DNA of 31,990 nucleotides, from the NCBI GenBank assembly GCA_027579435.1, contig JANBPK010001124.1, positions 1-31,990 of the forward strand. Reading direction: 5' to 3'. The notes beneath the pieces were generated by a model. It made no database searches. It worked only from the letters and a program-made list of their open reading frames with translations, and had not been told where the DNA came from. The position numbers were made by a program, and so were the translations under genes. Every line of letters starts with the position of its first letter. The first letter of the stretch is position 1. This stretch comes from Candolleomyces eurysporus (lineage: Eukaryota; Basidiomycota; Agaricomycetes; Agaricales; Psathyrellaceae). Positions 18,893 to 31,181 of the stretch are shown one piece after another.

Positions 18893-20620
18893 TTAATATA
18901 GCCAGCCATAATAGAGCTCAGGACAGACGGACTTGAATTTGTCCAATCGTTCTTTCCTAAGAGACAGTCTTGAACCAAGGGAAACAGCCGGGGGAGAGCA
19001 CAACATAATTTTCCTCAAGGTGGGGAACATCCTGCAAAATGCTACAACCTCTTCATCTACATCTCCCCGTTGTATCTCGTCTACTGTGGCCGTAAGATGC
19101 AACTCGAGGCATAGCCAAGGCCGGGGCTTGGAAGGACGAAAGCATAGCGGGGCTTCAAGTGACGCTCCCTCCTCGTCGCAAGCTCGGCGGAGCATACTGG
19201 AGTCAAGTTCGTCCCAGATACGGTTCAATGCTTCGGCTCTGTCTGAAAAGCAGTTGAAGCGCAAATTGATGCGGAGGGTGATGTATCGTCCCCCTAATTC
19301 CGGGGAGGCCTCTATAATTGCGTTGTGAAGCCGCTCAACATCCTTGATAAAAGCTGACGCCGCCGATCGGGTAGACGACGTCCATATGTGCCTCATGATC
19401 ACATCCACCAAATCTCTTGGAAGGGTGCCTGCATCGACGCTACGACGCGAAGCTATGTAGGCACATAGGAAAGATGAAGATGAAGTGAGTGTACGAATGT
19501 GTGGAAGACGTGCGAGGGCTTGAAGATCCAGATCATCAATATTGGTTCCCGCGGCGAAGCATTCCGGCTCAATCTTGAGGACCTTCAGCTGCCGGAATCG
19601 GCCCAGCCATGCTACAGCATCCTTCATAATTCCTGGCCTGGCAGCGTCGAGATATAGGGCGGTGATATCTGGAACCGCTTCAGCCAGACGTTCGAGAATG
19701 AGCTTGGACTCCAATTCATCGTTTGGGAGATCTTTGAAACAAAGGGTTACGAAGGTGATGGGAGATTCCTTTAGGAGGGAGAAGGTCCATTGCGAGAAAG
19801 GCGGTCGGAAGATGTTGGTAGTGTAAGCGTAGAACGACGTGAGCTTGGTGACTTGGCTGAGTGTTGGGGACGGAGTGAGCGATATCCAAGGAGCCGCCGA
19901 GATAGAAAAACGGCTCGATTTTCGATAGTAATTGGCTTCATCTGAGAGCACCGATAGATCTGACGTCGCTCTGGCTTGGCGATACGTCAGATACTCGATG
20001 GCGCTTCCCCAAATGGATGGCGCCTCAGCCACCGCCGGTTTGGATCCGGTACCCTCTGCAAATGTCCCGATGATGGCAGGGTTCTTCTTCAACTTGTACT
20101 TCGATGTGAAGGCGTTGAAACCACTGATTTGCAACAGGTTACAGCCCCTGGAAATGACGGTGCCCAGAAACTCCTCCACGCATTTGCACGCAGTGGCAAA
20201 CTGTTTGTCGCTGAGGGCTATTGTATCGCGGTAGGCATCTGAAGGCCAATGCACGTAAACGGTGCGCACAGAGGCCATTCTATCAACGAGCCTTTTCATC
20301 TTGTGGAAGGACTTGAGAGCCGATGGTAGCGAGACCACCTTCATCAAGTCAAAGTTGACATGGGCCAGGCTTTTGACGTGGATAGAGAGGAGGAGGGCTG
20401 AAAGACCGTCCAGATCGTGGGGTTTCTCTGCCAGCTGAAGGCTAGCGGACTGCTGTGGGTTCCAGATTTTATGTCCATCCAAGACGGATTGTACGGTGAT
20501 GCGATTGAATGACCGGGAAACCTGGGCGCAGCTACGAAGGTCGAGAGGAGGGAGGAGGTCCAAGGTCTGGAGTGCTAACTCGTCCGAGAACCAGAAGTCT
20601 TGCTGAATCGAGTCGGACAT
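18893..20620 (-). CDS. Family B F-box protein, copy B3 (intact, single exon)
   Basis: A 575-residue uninterrupted frame starts MSDSIQQDFWFSDELALQ and ends LYYGWLY. The F-box is LALQTLDLLPPLDLRSCAQV then SRSFNRITVQSVL. It shares YVHWPS, FRPPFSQWTFSLLKESP and IWTSSTRSA with its sisters. Compared with B1 and B2 it has a few extra residues near 185-190 and in the C-terminal quarter. By eye B4 is its nearest relative. It is convergent with an A relic and divergent from A5 (258 bases between starts). Role inferred as for B1. Confidence 0.85.
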   Translation of the reverse strand: MSDSIQQDFWFSDELALQTLDLLPPLDLRSCAQVSRSFNRITVQSVLDGHKIWNPQQSASLQLAEKPHDLDGLSALLLSIHVKSLAHVNFDLMKVVSLPSALKSFHKMKRLVDRMASVRTVYVHWPSDAYRDTIALSDKQFATACKCVEEFLGTVISRGCNLLQISGFNAFTSKYKLKKNPAIIGTFAEGTGSKPAVAEAPSIWGSAIEYLTYRQARATSDLSVLSDEANYYRKSSRFSISAAPWISLTPSPTLSQVTKLTSFYAYTTNIFRPPFSQWTFSLLKESPITFVTLCFKDLPNDELESKLILERLAEAVPDITALYLDAARPGIMKDAVAWLGRFRQLKVLKIEPECFAAGTNIDDLDLQALARLPHIRTLTSSSSFLCAYIASRRSVDAGTLPRDLVDVIMRHIWTSSTRSAASAFIKDVERLHNAIIEASPELGGRYITLRINLRFNCFSDRAEALNRIWDELDSSMLRRACDEEGASLEAPLCFRPSKPRPWLCLELHLTATVDEIQRGDVDEEVVAFCRMFPTLRKIMLCSPPAVSLGSRLSLRKERLDKFKSVCPELYYGWLY

Positions 20621-20878
20621 CGTTGTGGGCTGAATACCTGTGCAATGGGATTGGAAGGTCTGAAGCTCGCTATGCAGACTACTGGGCTATAGCTGCCCAG
20701 AGTCCATTGCGGGTGCGTGGGCACTGCTACCCGCGCGCAACCTGATTAGATCTGTGGCACTGCTACACTGCAATACGGTCATGTGAGCAACTTTGAGTCT
20801 GACGCCCAATGACTCTGAGGTGTTACGGCTTATGTGGCGGTCACAATGCCACCTCTTGGCCACCTCTCTCAGTCCATC
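20621..20878. promoter_or_regulatory. Divergent B3/A5 promoter region
   Basis: The spacer holds TCTGTGGCACTGC at 20751-20763, the same word and distance from the B start as in the sister spacers, here extended by a duplicated TACACTGCAA. A TTATGTGGCGGTCA word near 20830 matches one upstream of A2 and A4. The ACTCACTCGA block seen in other spacers is not recognisable here. Confidence 0.5.
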
Positions 20879-21983
20879 ATGCCCTCCTCAACTTCCATCG
20901 ATTACGCCTCCACCACCTTTCGGTTCTCTGAGCTCCCTGAGGATATTGGTCGTGCCATTTTCGAAAGCGTGGCAGACGCTGGCTGGGGACCATACTGCGC
21001 ACTGGTGTCGAAAAAAAATACGGGCATGGTAGCTTTCACCTTAGATATCATTGTCGAGGGGTAGCTGAAGGATGAGCAGGGTGGAACCCATAATCTATCG
21101 CAGGATTCTCCTATGGGATCAAGTAACGGCAACACTATTCGCTCGTACGCTGAACGACCCGGACAACAGCAAATCGCAGGCGTACTTTGCCGCCCATGTC
21201 AAAGTCTTTACGTTCATGGAAATTGACATGGAGGATTTTCAACTGAGCGCCATAGCATCCTTCATCAAAGCCTGTCGAGGGGTGCAATCACTGGCGTTAT
21301 GGTGTGAAACAAGCGAAGACACCCAAATATTCTTTACTATTCCTTGTCTTGCCCCCATCCGTCTCTCTGTGACTGGAAATATGTTTGAAGACAAACGTCA
21401 CTTTCATCATCCAATCTTCCAACACGTCACCCACTTGGAAGTTATCTGGCATGACGAATACGATTGGAATTGGGACTCATTGTCGCAGCTCAAGCGTCTC
21501 TCGCACCTCTCCCTGGACCTTCTCCTCGATCCACCCGACTTCATGGCATTCGTTCGGAAGGTCATTCCGGCATGCCCACCTTTTTTGCGTGTCCTTGTCC
21601 TATGGGTCCATTCAAGCTTTTGTTTTACTGAAGAAAAGATGAGGAGATTAAGCCCTGCAGAGGCCGAACTGCTCGAGGGGATCCAAGCCATCTGCCAAGG
21701 CGACGCTGACCCTCGAGCAGTGGCCGCTTACTCAGGCGTCCTGAGAGATCTTCGTGGCTTACGCTCGGAACATCCCGTTATGCGCAAGTTTACCGATTTC
21801 CTGAATGATTNGGGGGGGCATATCAACTGGCAAAGACTTTTGGACCCTAGCTGAAGAGAGAATTGAGCAACGTCGACTCAGGTTGACATCAGGTAAGCTT
21901 GTGACTCCCTTTCTCTATCATGGATCTAACCCCTGTATCCAACTTGAATATTTATACTCAAAGGGAGCTCCGCAGAGAGTTAG
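20879..21983 (+). CDS. Family A F-box-like protein, copy A5 (two one-base frame breaks)
   Basis: Modelled as 20879-21028, 21080-21892 and 21964-21983, about 326 residues if two single bases are disregarded. The first is one A in a run of eight at 21011-21018: seven would give SKKIRAW before the splice. The second is N 21811: leaving it out restores DWGGISTGKDFW and the tail EERIEQRRLRL. The F-box-like start is FRFSELPEDIGRAIFESVAD. Body landmarks are HPIFQHVTHLEVIW and LKRLSHLSLDL. The final acceptor differs from A4: the old site reads CCAACTTGA, and the next AG gives a seven-codon tail. The N break is surely a draft artefact; the A run may be real or an error. Confidence 0.65.
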
Positions 21984-22192
21984 TCATCGATGTGGAAGAA
22001 AGGAGCGGTCGAATGGATGTACCAAACTGTATGGGATATCAATATGTGTGTTCGACTTTGGGCAAACCCTGACAAAAACGGGATCGCTCTTGTGAAAGGT
22101 CTTCGGCTCATTCCATGGATTTCTACCTGAATTTCAGATACAGTTACGTATTTATACACTCTGATGGATGCGACGGCAATACCATTCAGACT

Positions 22193-23903
22193 TTAATATA
22201 CCCACCCAATACAAAGTTCAGGGCAAACGGTTTTGAGTTTGTCCAACCGTTCTCGTTTCAGAGATTGTCTTGGACGTTGGACAGAAGTCTGAGGAGAAGA
22301 CAACAGAATTTCGGTCACAGTGGGGAACATCCTAGAAAATGCCATAATTTCCCTATCCAAGGCACCTCGCTGTATCTTGTCTCTTGTTGCCGGTAGATGC
22401 AATTCGAGGCACAGCCAAGGCTGCGACTCGGAGGGCCGAAAGCATGGCGGACCCCCAACTGACGGTTTCTCCTCGTCGCAAGCTAGATGGAGTATGCCGG
22501 AGTCAAATTGATCCCAGATACGGGTCAACGCTTCTACTCTGTCTGAAAAGCAGTTGAAGCGTATATTGATGCGTAGGGTAAAGTTTCGTCCTTCCGGTTC
22601 TGGAGATGCCTCTACAATTGCGTTGTGAAGCAGCTCAACATCCTTGACAAAAGCTGAAATTGCCGACCGGGTGGACGACGTCCACATATGCCTCATGATT
22701 ATGTCCTGCATATCGCTTGGAAGGGTGCCTGGGGAGACGCTATTACGGGATGCCAGGTAGGCGCAGAGGAAAGATGAGGATGAAGTGAGTGTACGGATGT
22801 CTGGAAGACGTGCGAGGGCTTGAAGTTCCAGGTCATCGAAGTTGGTTTCCGCACAAAAACATTCTGGCTCTATTATGAGAGCCTCCAGCAGCTCAAACCG
22901 CCCCAANCCAAGGTACAACATCCTTCATGAGGCCCGACCTCGCATCCTCGAGATGTATAGTAGTGACATCGGGAACGGCTTCTGCCAAACGATCGAGAAT
23001 GAGTTTAGACTCCACGTCCTCGTTCGGAAGGTCAGTGAAGTAGAGGGTTAGGGAGGCGATGGGAGATGCTTTGAGCAGGGAAAAGGTCCATTGAGAGAAA
23101 GGCGGTCGGAAGATGTTGGTAGAAAACGCGATCAATGTCGTGAGTTTGGAAGCCTGACCGAAATTCGGGGATGATGTGAGGTATATGCGTGGAGTCGAGA
23201 TGGAAAAGCGACTTTGTTTTCGGCAATAATAGACTTCCTCTGAAGAAACCGATGGTTCGTAATTTGGTCTGGCGCGTCGAGAGGTCAGGTATCCTCTAAC
23301 ACTTTCCCAAATGGATGACCCCTCGGCCACCAGCGCCTTGGAGCCGTCTGCGAGTGTGATGGCCGGGTTCTTCTTCAGCCTGTACTCCGACGTGAAGGCG
23401 TTGAAACCACTGAGTTGCAAGCAGGTACAGCCTTTCGCAACAATAGCAGTATATAGAAACTGTTCCACACACTCGCATGCGGTGACCCGTGATTGTTCGC
23501 TGGTGGCTCGTTTCAGGTAGGCGTCTGCAGGCCAATGCACGTAAACGGTGTGCACAGACCCCATTCTATCAATAAGCCTCTGCATTTTGTGGAAAGACTT
23601 GAGAGCTGATTGCAGCGACATCACTTTGTACAAGTCAAATCTGACGTAGGACAGGCTCTTGAGGTGAATTGAAAGGAGGAGTGCCGAAAGACCGTCCAAA
23701 TCGTACGGGTTCCCGGCCAGCTCGAGGGCTGCAGATTGTTCTGCGTTCCAAATCTCATACATATCCAAGACGGATTGTACGGCGATGCGGTTAAACCACC
23801 GGGAGACCTCGACACAGCTGCGGAGGTCGAGAGGGGGTAGGAAGGCCAAGACTTGGAGTAATAACTCCTCTGAGCACCAAAAATCTTGCACAAACTCGGG
23901 CAT
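22193..23903 (-). CDS. Family B F-box protein, copy B4 (intact if N at 22907 is spurious)
   Basis: Two adjoining frames, 22908-23903 and 22193-22906, make one B protein of about 569 residues once N 22907 is left out; the junction then reads VVPWLGRFELLEAL as in its sisters. The start is MPEFVQDFWCSEELLLQ. The F-box is LLLQVLAFLPPLDLRSCVEV then SRWFNRIAVQSVL. The end is CIGWVY. It keeps YVHWPA, FRPPFSQWTFSLLKASP and MWTSSTRSA. It is convergent with A5 and has no A partner on its upstream side, although the promoter words there are still present. Role inferred as for B1. Confidence 0.8.
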
Positions 23904-24100
23904 CTTTGTGGGCTAAACACACGGTCAATGGACGGGAGGGTGACACAATAACCACACTCACTCGATCTTGTGATAGTTGTTGTTAGAGAGCATTGCTCTC
24001 ACGCAACTCTATTAAGTGGGCGCTGTCAGCCGGCAACCAACGAGGTCTGTGGCGCTGTAATGTCTTAATATGCCAGACTGGTGCTGAACCCCGTGTCGAA
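23904..24100. promoter_or_regulatory. B4 promoter region, A partner missing
   Basis: TCTGTGGCGCTGTAA at 24046-24060 and ACACTCACTCGATC then GTGATAGTTGTTG near 23953-23982 match the divergent B/A spacers, yet no family A start follows. This looks like a former bidirectional promoter whose A side was lost. Confidence 0.45.
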
Positions 24101-25680
24101 CGTTCATTTAGAGTGAGAAAAACCCTTCAGATATGCGATTGAACCCGATGCTTATCCTGCCTCCAGACCGAAGGTCTTAAGCACGGCAGAGCCCACAACA
24201 GATCTTCACCCACACCATTTCCACGAGGCGCCCACACTGGCTGGTTTCGAGAAGATTTTGCCTGAACCGAAAAGTCAAGCTGAGCAACGCCTGCAGACTT
24301 GAATTCCAATACCTCGGATCTTGGGTCCACCGTAGACAGCATTCCGAAAGTGGCGGAGCTCAAAATAACCCACAGCTGGAAGCCTCTACACATTGAAGCG
24401 CTCTTCCTGCCATCCGCTGGTGGTGAGTAGTGCGCTCAAATATTTCTTGAATCGTCACGAGCGAAGAAGGACATTCCTCGCCATCCTTTCTTTGTGTAAA
24501 TACCCTCCCAAATCTGCAACCCCGTGGAATTTTTTTTTGACTCTAGGGCCAAGGGGCAAGCCTGTATTCATTTAGATGGTTATCAGTTACCGGGTTCTAG
24601 ACTCCAGGGAGTCTACTTACTGAGTTCAACGGGAGGGGCATTATACGTTCGTTTGAGTGTCTGTTTAGACGTCGCGTTTGAATGGGACAGCCGTTTGTAT
24701 GGGAATTCCTTTCAAAACCTTTCAAACGGGAGTTAATTTGGAGGCCGTTTACAAGCATTTCATTAAATGAGAATTCATTCGGGGACAGTTGAGGCGGGCG
24801 TTCGTTTGGGGGTAGGGTTGATCATGTGCCACCATCTCTTGAAACTAAATGAGACGAAGACGTTGAAAATCGGGAAACAACGAGATAAACAAGTGTCTTC
24901 ATGCTGTTTGCATACATTCTGTAATGCTAGCGCCAGCCCATCGAACTGGGGATTCCATTCAATGACCATTTGGACACTATTCAAAATCTATTCAAAGGTT
25001 ATTCAAATATATTAATGGAGGTCTGAGAAGACGGGGGCAATGTGGTAAATATGGAGGTGGGCAAGGCTGAACGGTACTTAAGCATGTCCGTTCTCGTTTT
25101 ATTTTGCGAGAAGGTAGATTATTGTGCAAGGGGTGTAGTGGGTGGGTAGCAAAAATATGAGAAAGATACGAGCTCGTCCGGCTGCATTAACTCGGAAGGC
25201 CTCGCAAATCTGCAGAGTCCTGTACTTTGAGTCCCTCCTCGCTCGCCTCTCTACCTCCATTGACCTAACATTCAAACGACGCCCACTCGCCTTTAATATT
25301 CAAATATTCTCGGTGAGGTATTTGCCCGAATTGGCCGACGAATTTAAGGCAACTTAAACAACAAATCACACTAATGGCACCGTTGTGATCTAGAGATTAC
25401 TTCATGGGGTTCGCATTTGCTTGTGCGTATTGGGGTGGCAAGAAAGGAGATTGAGTTGGAATGCATGAATCACATTAGTCTTCCGCTCCCTCTCGTTTCA
25501 TCGCAATAGGTAAACTGCCGCAAAAGTTCTGGTCTCATACAATCTTGAGATGTTGCAGTCTTACAGCACCATGGAGCTTGTGGAGTCGCCCACAGTTGAT
25601 GGCGCCCAATTACGAGAGTTGCGTTAGAATGGCAATATCGAGTAAATCCACTTCTCGTTGCACCTTCCGAGTTTAGCTCA
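24101..25680. other. Gene-poor spacer right of B4
   Basis: No gene is recognised on either strand. A short open minus-strand frame at 24127-24393 has no visible domain. From about 24640 to 25320 the base use changes, with many TTCAAA, ATTCAA and CGTTTG words; see the separate repeat entry. Confidence 0.4.
24516..25340. repeat. Possible inserted element, about 0.8 kb, non-coding
   Basis: Flanks on both sides can be joined to mirror a second locus. Left flank TGTGTAAATACCCTCCCAAAT (24493-24513) and right flank AATTTAAGGCAACTTAAA (25340-25357) together resemble the unbroken stretch TGTGTAAGTATCCTCTCAAATTTAAGGC and GTTAAA at 26896-26930. The inner part is AT-leaning with repeated ATTCAA and TTCAAA words. 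No clear terminal inverted repeats, transposase or LTR are seen. The element is a guess from that one comparison. Confidence 0.25.
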
Positions 25681-25689
25681 TAGCGTGGT

Positions 25690-26660
25690 CAGAGGTTCAG
25701 CGGAACTTCTGGTGCTCAAACGAGTTGGCACTCCAAGCCATGGCGTTTCTCCCTAGGCCTCCTCTCGAAAGGTGACTAGGTCTTCTCACTACCTCGCCGT
25801 GCAGTCCGTCTTGATTACGTGTAAACTTCGGGAGGTGCAACTCTCCGGTGGGCTCAGAATCCCTGCCATTTGGAATTGGACGGGCTTTCGGCACTGTTCG
25901 TTTCAGCCCCTCTCGAGAGCCTGGCCTATCTCAACTTTGACTCGACCAAAGTGACCGTGACCTCGCTACGATCAGCGCTCAAGGCCTACAGACGCCCGCC
26001 TCGAAGTTTGAACGCCTCATCAGTGGCAAATCTAGGTATCTCTTATCGCTTTCGTGATCGTCTGCCTTGAAGATCTCCCGAACGATGAGATCGAGTCCAA
26101 CCTCATTCGAGATCGTTAGCTGAAGCCGTTACCTACCAAGGTCGCTACTATCCATCTCGAAGGTGCGAAGCCAGGCCATGGACTTTCAACGGAGATCGCG
26201 GCTTATTTAGGTCGCTTCAGACAGTTGAAATCTCTGAAGATCGAGCCAGAATGTTTTGCTGCAAGCGCCGAAACTCCTCAACCGCCTCTACTTGGCTTTA
26301 CTGATGTAGGCCCATTTACAGCAGGGGGGGCATAGGGTCATGAAGCACACGTGAGCCCCATCCACCCGGTCGAAAGTCCTTGTGCTCTTCAAGGATGTCG
26401 AGTATCTAACAAGGCAATTTTGAAGGCGAGCCTTTCGAGGTCCAGAACTGAAATTGTCCTATGCGTATCAAGTGGCATTTCGACTGCTTTTCCAACTGAG
26501 CCAAAGAATTGGGGCGTGGATTGACTCGGGAATCGGTTCCCCACTGAGCAATTTTAGGACGTACTCTCCCCGGGTTGTTCCCCATAGTCGAATGGTGCCC
26601 CTAGAGCAGAAATTATTAGACAAGCTTGGGACTATCTGCCCTGGGATTTATCAAGGCTTG
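25690..26660 (+). pseudogene. Inverted family B relic (B5)
   Basis: Pieces of family B are readable on the plus strand in scattered frames, in B order. They are NELALQAMAFLP near 25715-25755, ELDGLSALFVSAPLESLAYL near 25870-25930, VTSLRSALKAY near 25960-25990, YLGRFRQLKSLKIEPECF near 26205-26255 and LLDKLGTICPGIY near 26610-26652. Many stops, frame changes and large deletions separate them (the FRPPF and SSTRSA blocks are largely gone). It is the only B copy on the plus strand, and it marks the right edge of the array. Confidence 0.75.
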
Positions 26661-27692
26661 ACACGGTCGTCCCAATATCTACATATGTTCCGCTCGATTG
26701 ATATTGAACATTAGCGCTAGAGACCTCTCGCCGGAGGGAGTGAGTGTACTACGCACAGATTTTTCGTATATATTATCAAAAATTGTGGATTCGACCAATA
26801 AATCAGGCCTTAAATCACGTCTGTCGATCGCGCGCTTGAATGTCTTCTCAAACCATCATGAATGTTGAAGAATGGCAGTCTTCACACTCCTTTTACTGTG
26901 TAAGTATCCTCTCAAATTTAAGGCACGTTAAAACCACTATGCCAGAGGAATCATTCTTATAACGAACGAACATGCATTATAACTTGACTTGCTTGACGTC
27001 TATAGCAGTCGGTATCTCCCGATCAATGCCTTGATGGCGTGGACATTTCAACTCGTTCACTCGTGGCGTGCTGGTCTGCTGGCAGTGGCCTCCACGTACG
27101 AGGGGCAAGTGCGCTGGAAATGCTAGCCTAAGGTGATGCCGGCTCACACTAGTTCACATTTTTGAAGACCTAGCCTCTCGTGGACTCACTGCCGATCCAT
27201 TGCCGGGGTCTTCCTTAACCCCGAAGGTGTTCTAACGGGGGACAGGAAGCTGATGGCTTCGACGTTACGAACCGCGGTTTAAAGCTTTGTCAGCCATTCA
27301 AGCTACGTCGTCTCTTGCCATTGACACTAAACCCTGCAGTTTTTCAATGGTAGAACCAGCCCATAGGAAGGAAAATTTCCAGCATAAGTATTTTCGACGT
27401 CGTGGCGCAGTCAGGATGCATGATAGATCCCGAATTAGGTGTATTTCATGCCGTCTAAGGGTCGATAAGCAATATTTGACGTCAAGTCAAAAGTCTTGTT
27501 CGGCCCCACCTCTAATTTTTCGAAGCACTAGCTTTACCGGTTGGAGTATATAGTAACTAACGTTATTGACAACGCAGCGCTCAGCGGTTAAAAAGGCCTC
27601 TGATTTCTGGACCTCGGCATTCTATCGTTTCCTTCCTTCCCTGCCTTCGACGTTCTCCAAGTCTCCAATCTTGCTCTCTTGCTTTCTTCAAG
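26661..27692. other. Spacer and hydrophobin upstream region
   Basis: No gene is recognised. The stretch holds the R2 repeat copy near 26885-26930 and, close to the hydrophobin, TATATAG at 27547-27553 (about 140 bases before its ATG). A pyrimidine-rich leader runs from about 27620 to 27690. Confidence 0.45.
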
Positions 27693-28381
27693 ATGCGTAC
27701 TTCCTCGATGGTCAAAACTCCCGTTGCCCTGCTCCTCCTCTTGCTTGCCATGTTCCAGCTTGCTACTGCTACGACCGCATTCAAGGTGTGTTTACCCCGC
27801 CCGTGCGATTTGTAGGTGCTAACCAGTGCCCAACACCAGAACCGTCATCATTTTGACGAGCGTTCCCCTGAGCCTGTTGACAATTGTAACAAGGGAACCA
27901 CCCAATGCTGTGAGTACTCTAAATCAACTCATTCGGCCTAATTTGACCGAAACTGGCCCCCTTAAGGCGATACGATTCACATGGTAAGAACTCGTCGGAC
28001 TTTTCCATGTGTATCTCCCATTAACGATAGCTTCGTTAGAGAGACGACACCTTGATTGGTCACCTCTTGAATGAGATTGGCGGAATCGTTGACGATACCC
28101 TTGAAGATTTGAACGGGCTTATGTGTGTGCAATCTTCCACCGGATTTTCTTCCCATTTCTTACCAAGAATCTGTCTCCAGTGGGTACAAGTGCAACCCTA
28201 TGGACCTCTTCGGTATCACTCAAGGGGAGTGCACGAATAAACCTGTCTGCTGCACCGGCATGAAATTGGTGCGTCTATCCATGTTGCAATATACGTTCTG
28301 AGTACCACCGCTCATTGAATTCCATTCTTCTAGAATGGCTTGGTCGCTATTGGATGCAATCCTATCAAGATTAGCCTCTAA
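27693..28381 (+). CDS. Class I hydrophobin
   Basis: Six exons fit: 27693-27785, 27840-27909, 27967-27983, 28040-28122, 28181-28268 and 28334-28381, giving 132 residues. A signal peptide (MRTSSMVKTPVALLLLLLAM and on to about residue 27) is followed by the eight-cysteine class I pattern: C47, C54-C55, C92, C105, C111-C112 and C125. Spacings are 6, 36, 12, 5 and 12 residues, all within class I limits. The end GLVAIGCNPIKISL is typical. By family knowledge it is secreted and self-assembles into amphipathic rodlet films on hyphae or fruit bodies. The exon 3 of 17 bases is unusual but needed to keep frame and the CC pair. No second hydrophobin is seen nearby. Confidence 0.93.
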
Positions 28382-28802
28382 GCGTCGCCGCTGAGTGCTG
28401 AGCATCTGTCCCCTGACTGTTGTTCGAAGACCTCGCTTACTCGAGACTTCATCGGAGAGTCCGTTGGTCCAGCGCGAACCCCGCTGTCCTCGTCCTTCTG
28501 TCCTTTCCACTACCTTCGTTTTTCCTATCCGCTCCTTTTCAACAAAACACACGTACCCTCCTCTCCCGCTAATGGAATTATCCTCCTCCCTAGTACACAA
28601 ACTAGCCGTCCATATTCCAATTCACATTCATATAATTATTGGTCGATTAGTTCGACACCTCGTCGGCTACGACTAAAAGTACATGAGAACGGTAAAGTAC
28701 AGACTATTCTTGGGGTTAGAACGGCATTCGACAGAAGCTCGCCTTCTTCATGAAGCCATAATTAGTTCACTCTTCCCACATTGATATGAATCGATGCTTC
28801 AA
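28382..28802. other. Spacer between hydrophobin and halogenase 3' ends
   Basis: The two genes converge here, so this should hold both 3' untranslated regions. The plus strand is pyrimidine-rich at 28440-28600. An open minus-strand frame across 28220-28600 has no visible domain and overlaps hydrophobin exons, so it is taken as chance. Confidence 0.45.

Positions 28803-31181
<2,379 letters not shown>

Noticed and set aside
22193..23903. B4 as two separate genes or a pseudogene
   Set aside because: The only break is at N 22907, and the frame is restored when that base is left out; both halves align with B1 to B3.
24127..24393. Open minus-strand frame of 88 residues
   Set aside because: No domain, no splice-linked neighbour, no paralogue; it may be chance.
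28220..28600. Open minus-strand frame of 126 residues
   Set aside because: It overlaps the hydrophobin 3' exons and is the shadow of a pyrimidine-rich strand.
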